From Megascapheus bottae (Eukaryota; Chordata; Mammalia; Rodentia; Geomyidae), in contig JANJXV010000024.1 in the NCBI GenBank assembly GCA_024803745.1, positions 12,911,427-12,975,426 on the forward strand: a stretch of 64,000 bases of DNA. The letters run 5' to 3'. Made by a program: the position numbers and the translations under genes. This document shows positions 33,574 to 43,969 of this stretch, piece by piece (within the stretch, counting starts at the first letter, position 1; every line of letters begins with the position of its first letter). The notes below the pieces were generated by a model. The model saw only the letters and a program-made list of their open reading frames with translations, made no database searches and had not been told where the DNA came from.

Positions 33574-33991
33574 CTCATGATTTTTTTTGTTGTTGTTAAT
33601 GTTATCTTACCTTAGATTTGGAGAATGGTAGTTTATTTGTCCCTACATTTCTTTGAGTATGTCTTTATTTTTGGCAGGAAATGCTCAAGTCTTTTCTTGT
33701 CCTTGGTCTGGAAACAGCCATAACTCCCAGGCGCCATGGTTCAGTCGGTGGACCTGGGCAATCAGGGTGCTCACTGATGTTCATTCCACTGCTTGCTTTT
33801 AGGAGATATTTGGACTTTCAGGTCCATTTCGGAAGAAACTAGAAGCCATGGATTCTGGAGTTTAGAGGACTTGAGTCCGTAGCCCCATCACAGTGCCCTG
33901 TGTGCCCCCGTGATACTTCTTTTAAGAACTTGCCTTAGACCTTTGAGAAATCTCCCACAGTCTGAATCTGATTAAATGTACCCAAAGCAGC

Positions 33992-34101
33992 CTGTGTGTG
34001 TGTGTGTGCACACGTGTGTGTGCACACGTGTGTGTGCACGCGTGTTTGTGTGCACACGTGTGTGCACGCGCGCGTGTGTGTGTGTGTGCGCACGTGTGTG
34101 T

Positions 34102-34141
<40 letters not shown>

Positions 34142-34161
34142 ACGTGTGTGTGTGTGTGTCC
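33992..34161. repeat. (TG)n/(CACACG)n alternating purine-pyrimidine tract
   Basis: TGTGTG runs broken by CACACG, GCACACGTG and CGCGCG; alternation is almost unbroken for 170 bp. Confidence 0.93.
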
Positions 34162-34351
34162 ACCACAGACTGGACTACAGGGAGGCCAAAAGACTGAGGA
34201 ACTTTGGAGACAGACTGCCAATTGGGCTTCTCCTTATGGGAGAGTGACACAAGTCCTAATCAACGCCTCTGTTCTAGAAAGTGTAAATTCCTGTCTCATG
34301 TATAGAGGAAAGTCACAAGAACCTGACCTGAGATCTTTTCCATAAGAAGGG

Positions 34352-34435
34352 TCTGAGAGCCAGGCATAGTGGTACAGGCCTGTAATCCCAGCTATGAAGA
34401 GTGAGGAAGATTGAAAGTCCCAAACTCAGTCAAAC
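34352..34435 (+). mobile_element. B1 fragment
   Basis: GCCAGGCATAGTGGTACAGG, GTAATCCCAGCTATGAAGAG. Confidence 0.6.
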
Positions 34436-34538
34436 AAATGAACAACAAACAAACAAAAACCCAAGCAAACAAATCCACAGAAAAAGCAAAACAACAACAA
34501 CAGTCTTAGAAAGGAGCCAGGCAGAACTAAAGAGGTAG

Positions 34539-34738
34539 GGGCCGGGAGTTTGGCCTAGTGGTTAAAGTGCTTGCCTAGCATGCACGAAGACCCAGGTTTG
34601 ATTCCTTGGCACCACTTACATAGAAAAAAGCCAGAAGTGGTGCTGAGGCTCAAGTGGTAGAGCTCTAGCCTTGAGAAAGTCCAAGGACAGTGCTCAGGCC
34701 CTGAGCTCAAGCCCAGGACTGGCAAAAAAAAAAAAAAA
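34539..34738 (+). mobile_element. IDL-Geo SINE
   Basis: Near-consensus from GGGGCCGGGAGTTTGG; imperfect flanks ACTAAAGAGGTA / ACTACAGAGGTA. Confidence 0.92.
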
Positions 34739-34835
34739 CAAAAAACTACAGAGGTAATTTCCTGTTCATGGGTATCCCTACCATAACTCTGGTAGACAAC
34801 CTTCTGAAATTCAGTGGATAGAATTCTTGTAGGAG

Positions 34836-35022
34836 GGCCTGGAGTTTGGCCTAGTTGTAAGAGTGCTTACCTAGCATGCAGAAAGATTCCTTGGTAACAC
34901 ATACATAGAAAAAAAGCTAGAAGTGGCACTGTGGCTCTATTGGTAGAGTTCTAGCCTTGAGAAAGCCCAAGGACAGTGCTCTGGCCCTGAGTTCAGTCCC
35001 CACAACTGGCAAAGAAAGAAAG
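34836..35022 (+). mobile_element. IDL-Geo SINE, host of a nested insertion
   Basis: GGCCTGGAGTTTGGCCTAG to CACAACTGGCAAAGAAAG; its target duplication AGAATTCTTGTAGGA is at 34820-34834 and 35341-35355. Confidence 0.88.
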
Positions 35023-35027
35023 AGAAT

Positions 35028-35338
35028 TCTTTTTTTTTTTTTTTTTTTTTTTGCTAGTCCTGGGCTTGAGCTCAGGGCCTGAGCACTGTCCTTGGACTTT
35101 CTCAAGGCTAGAACTCTACCACTTGAGCCACAGCACCACTTCTGGCTTTTTTCTATGTATGTGGTACCAAGGAATCGAACCCGGGTCTTTGTGCATGCTA
35201 GGCAAGCACTTTAACCACTAGGCCAAACTCCCGGCCCCACTTCCAGCTTTTTCTATGTATGTGGTACCGAGGAATCAAACCTGGGTCTTCGTGCATGCTA
35301 GGCAGGCACTCTACCACTAGGCCAAACTCCCAGACCAA
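35028..35338 (-). mobile_element. trimeric SINE (IDL + IDL-Geo) inserted in the neighbouring tail
   Basis: Minus-strand reading: a left half at 35338-35237 reaching GAAGTGG, directly followed by a complete GGCCGGGAG... dimer with A-tail. AAGAATTCTT-like flanks lie on both sides. Confidence 0.75.
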
Positions 35339-35406
35339 GAAAGAATTCTTGTAGGATATTAAATCTTGTTCTCAATCACACTATTTATTTATTCAACATG
35401 TGTGTG

Positions 35407-35597
35407 TATCCAGTACTGGGGCTTGAACTCAGGAGCTGAGCACTGTCCTTGGGCTTTCTCAAGGCTAGAGCTCTACCCTTTGAACAATAGCACCACTTCT
35501 GGCTTTTTATATGTATGTGGTACAGAGGAATCGAACCCCGGTCTTCGTGCATTCTTGGCAAGCACTCTACCACTAGGCCAAACTCCCAGCCCCCCTC
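35407..35597 (-). mobile_element. IDL-Geo SINE
   Basis: ATCCAGTACTGGGGCTTGAAC to CCAAACTCCCAGCCCC. Confidence 0.9.
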
Positions 35598-35681
35598 TCT
35601 TTTTATAGTACACAATGGCATACTTCCTCCTGTTCTTGACACCACAAATATCAAATTACAATTTGAAAGATTTTGTCAAGG

Positions 35682-35752
35682 GCTGAATGATAGGACCAGG
35701 GTCTAGCATGTATAAAGCCCTGGGTTCAATCCTTAGCACCGCAAAAATAGAT
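35682..35752 (+). mobile_element. ID-like monomer
   Basis: GGGCTGAATGATAGGACC, GCCCTGGGTTCAATCCTTAGC. Confidence 0.6.
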
Positions 35753-35761
35753 TGAAATAAA

Positions 35762-35885
35762 GTGAGTGCCACTGACACACACCCATAATCCTAGCTACTC
35801 AGAAGGCTGAGGTCTGAAGGTCATGGTTCAAAGCCAGCCCAGGCAGGAAAGTCCCTGCGGCTCTTACCTCCCATTAACTACTAAA
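35762..35885 (+). mobile_element. B1-Geo SINE, left part
   Basis: CACCCATAATCCTAGCTACTC to CTTACCTCCCATTAACTAC. Confidence 0.75.
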
Positions 35886-35886
35886 A

Positions 35887-36255
35887 GAGTTGGGCACTGG
35901 TGGCTCCCACCCATAAGTCTAGCTACTCAGGGGGCTGAGATCTGAGGATCATGCTTCAAAGACAACCTGGGCTTTGAAAAGTCCATGAGACTTTTTTTTT
36001 TTTTTTGGTGGATCATGGGCTTGACCTCTGGGCCTGGGCTGGCTTTGAACCGTCTCAGATCTCAGCCTACTGAAGTAGCTAGGATTACAGGCATGAGCCA
36101 CCCGTGCTGGGCCATGAGACTTATCTCCAATTAACCACAGGAAAACTGGAACTGGCTCTGTGGTTCAAAGGGGTAGGTTGCTAGCCTTAAGCTGAAGAGC
36201 TCAGGGACAGCACCCAGGCCCAGAGTTCAAGCCCCACAACCAGGAAAAACAAAAC
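35887..36255 (+). mobile_element. B1-Geo SINE split by a nested antisense copy
   Basis: TTGGGCACTGGTGGCTCCC ... resumes at 36112 (CCATGAGACTTATCTCC) to AAGCCCCACAACCAGGAAAA. Confidence 0.85.
35994..36111 (-). mobile_element. nested internally deleted B1-Geo SINE
   Basis: Target duplication CCATGAGACTT at 35983-35993 and 36112-36122. Most of the Geo part is missing. Confidence 0.85.
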
Positions 36256-36279
36256 AAAAAACAAAAACCTACCAAAAAA

Positions 36280-36372
36280 AAGTCTAGAAAATGGAGCTGT
36301 GGCTCAAGTGGTAGAGCACTAGTAAGCGAAAACAAAGTTCAGGGACCTGAGTTCAAGCACAGGATCAGCACA
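36280..36372 (+). mobile_element. Geo right-monomer fragment
   Basis: AAATGGAGCTGTGGCTCAAG to GAGTTCAAGCACAGGATCAGC. Confidence 0.7.
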
Positions 36373-38689
36373 AATAAAATAAAATAGACAGACATAAAGA
36401 GGCTTTTTCTGATAAAGTTGTTTTATAAAGGTATAAAGCTACAGGAATTCTTGCAGAGAGAAAGAGCGTGTGTGTCCTATGTTTGCCTTATATTGTCTTA
36501 TTTCTTATATTCATCAGGCCAGGCCCTAATGAATGATTTTGAGGGCAATGGCATGGGGAGGACAGGAGGAAGCTTTCAGGAGGAGTTCTCCCTTTCCTCT
36601 CTCCCCCCAACACCCAGACACAGAGCCCAGAGACATCATTGGACCTTGTGCCTTGGTCCTGGGAGGAACTGGCTAAACATGGACACATACAGTCCTCCTG
36701 ATTGCAGAAATTTGGGCCAGAGCCACCAGAGAGAGGACGGAGAGACTGGTGTCAATGTTCCAGAAAGGTGAGAAGAAGGGAGACATGGTGGATGACTGCC
36801 CTGCCAGCTGGGCACAAATTATTCATGGAGTGGTTGGTATACATGCTTGATAGAAGGAACTCTGGGCTGGCCACGAGAATGGTGTGCGACCTTGGTGAGC
36901 TCTGTTTGACCTTGAATGATTGGCAAGTGTCCTTTGTACACAGGGACTGCACAAGTGACCCAGGACAGTGGTAGTGTCCTGAGCACCTTGCAGGATTGAA
37001 GCTGGGCCCTACATCTGAACTTCAGCTCCCCTGCTCATGCAGCAAGGAGGGCATAGACAGAGAATAGACAGCCCGATGTTCCCAAATTCATCAGAATCCA
37101 GCCCGGGGACCCTTCTCCCCAGGGAGAAGCAGTCACCTATCTGCAAGCTGCCAAGCCCAGTGGGTTGGTTAGGAGGCCCTGCCAGGACACTTGCCATTTC
37201 CCTTGCAAAACTGAGATTCAAATTTGCTGTGGTATTTGTGCCAGGAGAGGTAGCTGGGCACAGATGTGTTCTGGGAGCCCAGGAGGTTGGAGGGGAGGGG
37301 GGGGGCGCCCTGGGATGACAGCAACCAGACCACAGCCAAGCTGGCCTTCAGCCTGCCTCTTCCAGTTTGCTGCTCCATCCCCCAGGCCATAGGAGCTGAC
37401 CATAGTCCCAAGTTTTCCTGGTATTTTCCCAGGGACTCAAATCTACCCCAAGGCCTGGGAGCCTCCAGGCTCCTTTGGGGCCCAGCTGAGGGCACAAACT
37501 GGTCTCCTGGCCAAGCCAGTGCATGCATTAGTAATGGCTACGGATCCCCCTGGCTCTGAGCCCTGTTTCCAGAAGCGGGGGAGAAACCTGAGCCTGGTGC
37601 GCCTCCCCAGACTCCACCCTCAACTGGGGGCATCCAACACCCCCAAGTCCAGCCTCTGCTGCTAAATGTAGAGACATGTAAGCAGATGAGATCCCCTTCA
37701 TCTTAAGGTCACATGATCACTTCTTCCAGAAGCTTCCTCACCTCTGTATGAGGAGACATTCCAGGGGGCATCTTTGGATACCATTGATTGGGACGTAGTT
37801 TCCCCTCCCCCAGGAGTGATCAGGTGGTCTGTGTGGAGGCGGGGTCCAGGGGCCTAGTCCTGCCCCAATGAGGTGGTCACAGTAAAGGGGTCCCCCACTG
37901 AGCTGAGTTGGGGGGAGATAACTACCAAAGGGCAGGAGAGGAGCAGGGGGGCAGGGATGCTTCTCCCCCCTGGGGCTGGGTGGCTCCTCTCCCCTTCTCC
38001 CGTGGGGCATAGGCCCTGCTGCTCCTTCTGGAGTCACCAACAGCCCAGGATGTCCCCAGGCGCCCAGGCTGTCTTGGGCCTGTGGCCTGTCCATGGCAGC
38101 TGCCTATAATTGCAGAGGTCCTGGCTACCAGTGGCTTCTCTGGGACCCTTTAACTCACCCCAACCCCCAGAGATAAGGCACTGACTGAGGCATCACTGTG
38201 GAGGAGAAAACATCCACAAGACTGAGGCCATTAGTGAGGAAGGAAGGGAGCTTGGGGTGGGAGGCCATGATAGGTGGAGCACAGGAGGGCTTGAAGCAGT
38301 CTGGGGACACTGAGAAAGTGGGGTCCTCAGGGGGGCATTGGGAAAAGCCTAGGCCCGCAGGTGACCAGCTGTGACCTGTGGGAAAGCACAACCTTTAAGA
38401 GACAGGTTCATCCAGCTTCCCACTTCCATGGCCCTAGGTGTGGCTTACGATTGCTGGAGACACAGCTGTCCACGAGTATGGACAGGTGAGGCTGCCCCGT
38501 GTTGGACTTCAAGCCTCCAGAACTGTGAGTCAAAGCAGGTCTCTGTTCTTTATAAATTACCCAGGCTCAGGTATTCTGTCATAGCAACCTAACGGAGTCT
38601 GTGACACGGAGTGGGCTGGGGCCAGGGCAGGAGTTCAGGAACAGAATGGCCAGGATGCTCCTTCCTGGTGGAGGGTGTGTATGTGTGTC
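36373..38689. other. unannotated intergenic sequence
   Basis: About 2.3 kb without recognisable SINEs or genes; a G-rich patch at 37290-37310. Confidence 0.45.
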
Positions 38690-38746
38690 GGTGTTGGTTC
38701 TGGGACTTGAACTCACTTAAACTCAGTGACTGGGCATTTTCCCTGA

Positions 38747-38777
<31 letters not shown>

Positions 38778-38935
38778 CTCAAGGCTGGTGCTCTGCCATT
38801 TGAGCCACAGCTCCACTTACAGCTTTTTGATTGTTAATTGAAGAGTCAAGAATCTTCCTGCCTGGACAGGCCTTGAACTGTGATATTCTGCCTGGCTAGG
38901 GTTGTAGGTGTGAGCCGCAGGTACCTGGCAGAATT
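38690..38935 (-). mobile_element. B1-Geo SINE with long T-run
   Basis: GGTGTTGGTTCTGGGACTTG, an internal run of about 28 T, to GTGAGCCGCAGGTACCTGGC. Confidence 0.8.
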
Positions 38936-38965
38936 TTTTTTTTAACTCAAAAATTTCAAATATAG

Positions 38966-39146
38966 GGGCCGGGAGTTTGGCCTAGTGGTTAAAGTGCTTG
39001 CCTAGCATGCATGAAGACCCGGGTTCGATTCCTTGGTACCACATACATAGAAAAAAGCCAGAAGTGGTGCTGAGCTCTAGCCTTGAGAAAGTCCAAGAAC
39101 AGTGCTCAGGCCCTGAGTTCAAGCCCAGGACTGGCAAAAAAAAAAA
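38966..39146 (+). mobile_element. IDL-Geo SINE with 11-bp target duplication
   Basis: TTCAAATATAG at 38955-38965 and 39147-39157; near-consensus with a short central deletion. Confidence 0.94.
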
Positions 39147-39390
39147 TTCAAATATAGTACTTAGTACTTTTATTTAAAAGCAAAACTTTAAAGAAACTTC
39201 ATGAAAATTGTAAAACCTCTTCAAAAACAGAGAAAATGGTGTAAGGAACTCCCAGATAAATATCACTCACTTTAGTTACTGTTCCATAGTGTTCATCTTT
39301 TACCTACCATTGGATTATTTTGAAACAAATCCAGACATCACATCATTTCATTCACAAAGTCAGTGTATATATCTCAAATGTAAGTTTTGG

Positions 39391-39394
<4 letters not shown>

Positions 39395-39421
<27 letters not shown>
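39395..39421. repeat. (TG)n microsatellite
   Basis: About 13 TG units. Confidence 0.93.
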
Positions 39422-39489
39422 CCAGATGTGTAGTCTATTTTGCATTTTTTTTTTGGCACTCCTGGGGTTAAAACTCAGGGGTTCACTTT

Positions 39490-39725
39490 TTTTTTTTTTT
39501 TCAGGTCAAGAAACTGACCTGAACTTCTGGGCCTGATTGCTGTTCTGAGCTCTTCAGCTCACAGCTCTTGCTCTACCACTTGAGCCATAGCACCACTTCC
39601 AGTTTTCTGGTGGTTAATTGGAGATGAGAGTCTCCTAGACTTTAGTGCCTGGGCTGGCTTTGAACTAAGATCCTTAGCTCTCATCATCCTGAGTAGCTAG
39701 GATTACAGGCATGAGCTGCCACACC
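39490..39725 (-). mobile_element. B1-Geo SINE
   Basis: CTGACCTGAACTTCTGGGCC to CATGAGCTGCCACACCAGC. Confidence 0.82.
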
Positions 39726-40311
39726 AGCTTAAGGTTTCATTCTTGCTTGGCAAGCACTTTACCACTTGAGCGATGCCCTCCAGTCTTTCTCAAGGCTAGC
39801 CTTGTCTCTAAGTTGCTGGGTTACAGGCATGCACTAACTGTCAAGCCCCGCTTGTTTGTTGAGATGAGGTCTTCTAACCACCTGCTGGCAGTCTCCACTT
39901 CTTGGGAATGCAGGCCTAAGCCCCTCAGTCCATCCTGACAGTGTTTCAACCTTCCCCAACCAAAAGGTCCACGTGCTATACTGAACAATGGGCCCTGTTG
40001 AAGAAAGTGACTTCCCAGGCTCCCTCGAAGCAAGGTGAAGTCTGGCCAAGATGAGGGGGGCATGGAAAGACATCCAAAATGACTCAGTCAGGAGCTGTCA
40101 GCTGGGAGACGAACACCTTTTATTCTCTTCTTCCTGCTACTTAGAACTAAAGATGATTTCTGGAGCTTTAGCACCTATCTTGGACCACAAGATGACCTTG
40201 CAAATGGAAGCTAAAGTGTGAATGGTAAGATTGAGGGTAGAATGGCAGATAGAAAGAAAAGAAGCAATCAGGCACCCAACCACTCTACTGTTATTTCCAT
40301 ATATTTTTCGC

Positions 40312-40382
40312 CAGTTCTGTAGGCCCAACCCTGGGCCTTGGGTGTATGAGGCAAGCATTTCACTACTGCAGCACACCCCGGA
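40312..40382 (-). mobile_element. old ID-like SINE
   Basis: CCCTGGGCCTTGGGTGTATG, TTTCACTACTGCAGCACACC; weak match. Confidence 0.45.
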
Positions 40383-40448
40383 CTGTCTAGTTATTGTTAT
40401 GTAATTATTCAAGGTTAGATTCAGTTATATGAAATAGAAAACAAATGT

Positions 40449-40835
40449 TTGCTGGGTGCTGGTGGCTCACGGAGGATCCTGGTTCAAAGCCAGTCCCTAG
40501 GGAAGGAAAATCAGTGAGATTCTTTTTTTATTTTATTTTTTTGCCAGTCCTGGGCTTGAGCTCAGGGTCTGAGCACTGTCCTTGGGCTTTCTCAAGGTTA
40601 GCTCTCTACTACTTGAGCCACAGCCCCATTTCTGGTTTTTTCTATGTACGTACCAGGGAATTGAACCTGGGTCTTCATGCTTGCTAGGCAAGCACTCTAC
40701 CACTAGGCCAAACTCCTGGCCCAAATCAGTGAGATTCTTATCTCCAATAAGTCACAGAAAACAAACCAAGTGGCAGAGCACTAGGCTTGTTGAGTGAGAG
40801 AGTTCAGGAACAGAGTCCAGACTGAGTTCAAGCCC
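40449..40835 (+). mobile_element. B1-Geo SINE split by a nested IDL-Geo
   Basis: TGCTGGGTGCTGGTGGCTCAC ... resumes at 40723 to GAGTTCAAGCCCCCCAC. Confidence 0.85.
40525..40722 (-). mobile_element. nested IDL-Geo SINE with 17-bp target duplication
   Basis: AAATCAGTGAGATTCTT at 40508-40524 and 40723-40739, perfect. Confidence 0.95.
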
Positions 40836-41599
40836 CCCACACAACAGAAACCAAACCAAACCCAAACAGACTTTCAAGTAGTCGCTCACGTATACTAGAA
40901 GTTATTTTTTTCTTTCTCTTTCAAAGTACGTGTAGGGGTGAGGACTCTTCAATACTCGTGGCTGCATAATAAACAATTCCACCAATGTCATCCACGGGGG
41001 TCACCGGGCCCCAGCCCGTGTGCCCAGCGGAGGGCGCACAGTGGCCTCGCCAGCTTCCCCAGGAAGGCCTGGGAGCCACACTCAGGAAAGGGCCTCAGCC
41101 TCCGCGTTGTCCTCCATTCGGCCCTGTGCTTCGGTCCCTGAGCATCCTGCCCCCACCACCTTGCCCAGTGTCCCCACCCCCAGGGGACTCCCTGACCCTC
41201 AGGGTCCCACCTTCCTCTTCCCTCCTCCCTCCCATGCCCCGCCCAGCTGCCACTCCGCCCTCCCCCCTCCTTGCCACTCGGTCCGGGTGCCCTCCCACCT
41301 CTGCCCCACCCCGCGTGGCCGCCCTCCCCCTGTATCTGCAGACCTCGAGCCCCCTCCTCCAGGAAGCCCCTGGACCGGGGGTGGGGGGGACTGGGGTGTG
41401 GCGCTCTGGCTCTGGCCATCCTCTTCCTCCTTTCCCTTCCTGTGTCCTGGGGGTGCACAGGCGGTGACCATGGGGGCTCCCTCCCTTCAGAAGGGGTGAA
41501 GTGGGGGCTTTGACGCCCGGCCCGCAGAGGAGCCTGCCCCGCCCTCGCCCTTCACCCGGGGCCAAGGCGGGACCTGGCCCCTCTGCCCTGGGCCCTCCT
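40836..41599. other. GC/C-rich sequence leading into the minisatellite
   Basis: C-rich on the plus strand with several CpGs. No promoter or exon recognised. Confidence 0.4.
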
Positions 41600-42030
41600 G
41601 CCTGCAGCGAGCCCAGCGCTCCCTCTGGTGGTGAGGTTGGGATGCAGCCGCTCTGCCTTCAGCCGCTCCGCGCAAGTCTGGGTGCCCCCTGGTGGCCGAG
41701 GTGGGGACCCGGCCCTTCCTCGCTACCGCTTCAGCTTACAGCGAGCCCAGGGCTCCCCCTGGTGGTGAGATGGGCACCCAGTCCCTCCGTCCTCACGCTT
41801 CAGGGTGCAGCGCGAACCTGGGCTCCCCCTGGTGGCCCAGTGAGAACCCAGCCCCTCTGCCCTCGTGCTTTAGAGTGCGGTGCTAGTCCAGGGTGCCCCT
41901 AGTGGTGAGATGGGACCCAGCCTTTCCACCCTACACTTCTGGCATAGAGCCAACCTGCTGGTGGCTGAGGTGAGGACCTAGTCCTTCTTTCCTCAAGCTT
42001 CAGGACACCCTGGCTGGCCATGGTGAGGGA
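41600..42030. repeat. degenerate ~70-bp minisatellite with CTCF-like core in each unit
   Basis: Five clear units and one or two decayed ones. The core (G/C)(T/C)(G/T)CCCCCTGGTGG occurs at 41618-41631, 41682-41695, 41752-41765, 41822-41835 and, with a one-base deletion and C-T-A-G-T-G-G ending, 41892-41905; a weaker match is at 41952-41964. Spacing is 64, 70, 70, 70 and about 60 bp. Between cores the units repeat a pattern GTGAGRTGGGNACCCAG...CCTCTGCCCTCRCGCTTCAG...GCAGCGAGCCCAGG. On the minus strand the cores read CCACCAGGGGG, the CTCF consensus core; the unit at 41682 (CCACCAGGGGGCAC) is a full match, others have A for C at one position. Confidence 0.75.
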
Positions 42031-42457
42031 TCCGGCACGCACAATTCCCCACACAGGTGGCGGCCTGAGCACTTAGGGTTCTGCAGAGCTGTGTAGACCA
42101 CAATGACTTCCCAGAGCCTTCCAGGCTCCAGCCAGCAGGGCCAGGAAATCGCCTCCCCTGGGGTCCTGAGTGCTGCCCAGGTCCCGCCTAGAGCCTGCTC
42201 CTGACACCCCCACCTGGGCCCAGGAAGGCTGCAGAGCCAGCCCCTGCTCCCCCTTGCCTGCTGAGTGTAGGGGCCAGGGTCGGTTTGAAGTCGCCAAGGA
42301 AAGCTGCTCCTTCATCCTTGTGAGATTTGCCTTTATTGAGATCTATCTCTGCCATAGAGGAGATTTTAGGCTGGCGCTGTCCAACAGGTGAGTCATGATA
42401 ACTACATGTGGCTACGGAGAAAGGGAGTCAGGGAGAGAGGGGGAGAGGAGGTGGGGG

Positions 42458-42862
42458 GAGGGCTCATGCCTGTAATCCTAGCTACTCAGGAGGCTGAGAT
42501 TCTTACTTTCAAATAGCCACTCAACCACTCAAAACCTGAAAGTGGGGCCGGGAGTTTGGCCTAGTGGTTAAAGTGCTTGCCTAGCATGCACGAAGGCCCA
42601 GGTTCGATTCCTCGGTACCACATACATAGAAAAAAGCCAGAAATGGTGCTGAGGCTCAAGTGGTAGAGCTCTAGCCTTGAGAAAGTCCAAGGACAGGGCT
42701 CAGGCCTGAGCTTAAGCCCAGGACTGGCAAACAAAACAAAACAAAACAAAAAGTGGAACTGTGGCTCAAAATGGTAGAGCCCCAGCCTTGGGCAAAAAGA
42801 ACTCAGGAACAGCACCCAGGCCCTGAGTTCAGGTACCTCAACTGACAAAAGAAGAACAAGAA
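42458..42862 (+). mobile_element. B1-Geo SINE split by a nested IDL-Geo
   Basis: GGGCTCATGCCTGTAATCC ... resumes after 42752 with AGTGGAACTGTGGCTCAAAA. Confidence 0.8.
42545..42752 (+). mobile_element. nested IDL-Geo SINE
   Basis: GGGGCCGGGAGTTTGGCC to GGACTGGCAAACAAAACAAA; AAAGTGG precedes it and recurs after its tail. Confidence 0.88.
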
Positions 42863-43939
42863 CTGGAGGCATGGCCCGTGGTAGTTCATGTACTTACAAA
42901 ATGGGGGGAAAGGCACCATCCTGTATGAGATGAACAGAACAAGGAGTCAGGTGACCCCATGCCTCCTCCTCTTCCTAAGCCAACAATAGATGCTCTCAAT
43001 GAACGCACAACGCTTCTTGGGCATAAAAACTGTCTTGAAAACTTGCTCTCCGGCTTTTTATAGAATCCTCTGCAGAAATGGAGATATGGTCTCTGGTGCT
43101 GTCTTTGGGGTTTGAAGTCCCAATGAGTCCAAAGGCCTCATTGTAGAGCCAAGTTCCTGAGGCCCAAAGAAAGCCAAGCAGGAGCTCAAGATGGCAGAGG
43201 AAAGCCTAGAACTCACAGCTTCAGCCCTTAGCCCACTGGCTGAGCTTAGTGAGGGCCACTTACAGTGAACCAGTGAGTACTTCTGAGTGCTGGAGAAGCC
43301 AAGGGTGGCTTGAGGACGTCCTTGCTCTGGAGCCCAGGAACAGTCTTAGGAGGCTTTTCCCACAACCCTAAAGACAAGAGGACAGGAAGCTGGAGTCCTG
43401 GAGGATGTGTCCCAATGCAAGGAGGAACAATGTCTGGAGGAATGGAAGGGAGGAAACAGTGGAGAGAGGTAGTGGAGAGCTCAGCAGACTGGGCAGGGTT
43501 GCCATCTGGTGGCCAGTGGGGGATGTGCTCTGGGAGGGAACCCCATCCTGGACCAGGGTAGTGATATACATGCCCTTTCCATCCAAGGTAGAGCACTTGG
43601 CACACAGGTTCCTGTTGCCTAATGGGGCAGTTTACTGCCTGTCAATTCCAGGCCAAGTGGCCAAAAATAGGCGATAGTGGATTTAGGGGGTGGGACAATT
43701 ACCCCTCCCTGAAACTTCACAGAAAAGATGGCTTTGCAAGACTTCTATGCAGAAGCCTCCAGCTCCTGATTTTAGTCAGTGTGTCTTTGGTTCCTACTGT
43801 CTGAAGATGACACACTATTTCCCTTTTTAACTCATCCTTTGTCTTGTGAGAAGGGCTCAGGAGTCAGGAGAACAGAGGGAATTTTAAAGAATGGGCTTAA
43901 GAGTCAGAATGGGGGCTCATCTTATTGATCAAGATCCAG
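42863..43939. other. spacer beyond the UBE2H poly(A) site
   Basis: Unique apart from the CTCF-like site at 43499-43515. Confidence 0.5.
43499..43515 (-). promoter_or_regulatory. CTCF-like site downstream of UBE2H
   Basis: The minus strand reads TGGCCACCAGATGGCAA, which matches the CTCF core CCASYAGRKGGCR at every position. It lies about 430 bp beyond the UBE2H poly(A) site and has the same orientation as the cores of the minisatellite 1.5 kb away. Confidence 0.55.
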
Positions 43940-43963
43940 CCATGTGCTAAGGTATATACACAT

Positions 43964-43969
43964 TTTATT
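43964..43969 (-). terminator. UBE2H: UBE2H distal polyadenylation signal
   Basis: Plus-strand TTTATT, AATAAA on the minus strand, at the distance from the stop codon expected for the full-length transcript. Cleavage is expected near 43940-43950. The exact site is not visible. Confidence 0.7.

Noticed and set aside
41501..41902. 133-codon frame over the minisatellite
   Set aside because: Produced by the tandem repeat itself; no start context, domain or homology.
42003..42016. A seventh CTCF-like unit (ACACCCTGGCTGG)
   Set aside because: Too many core mismatches to count as a site; kept only as a decayed end of the minisatellite.
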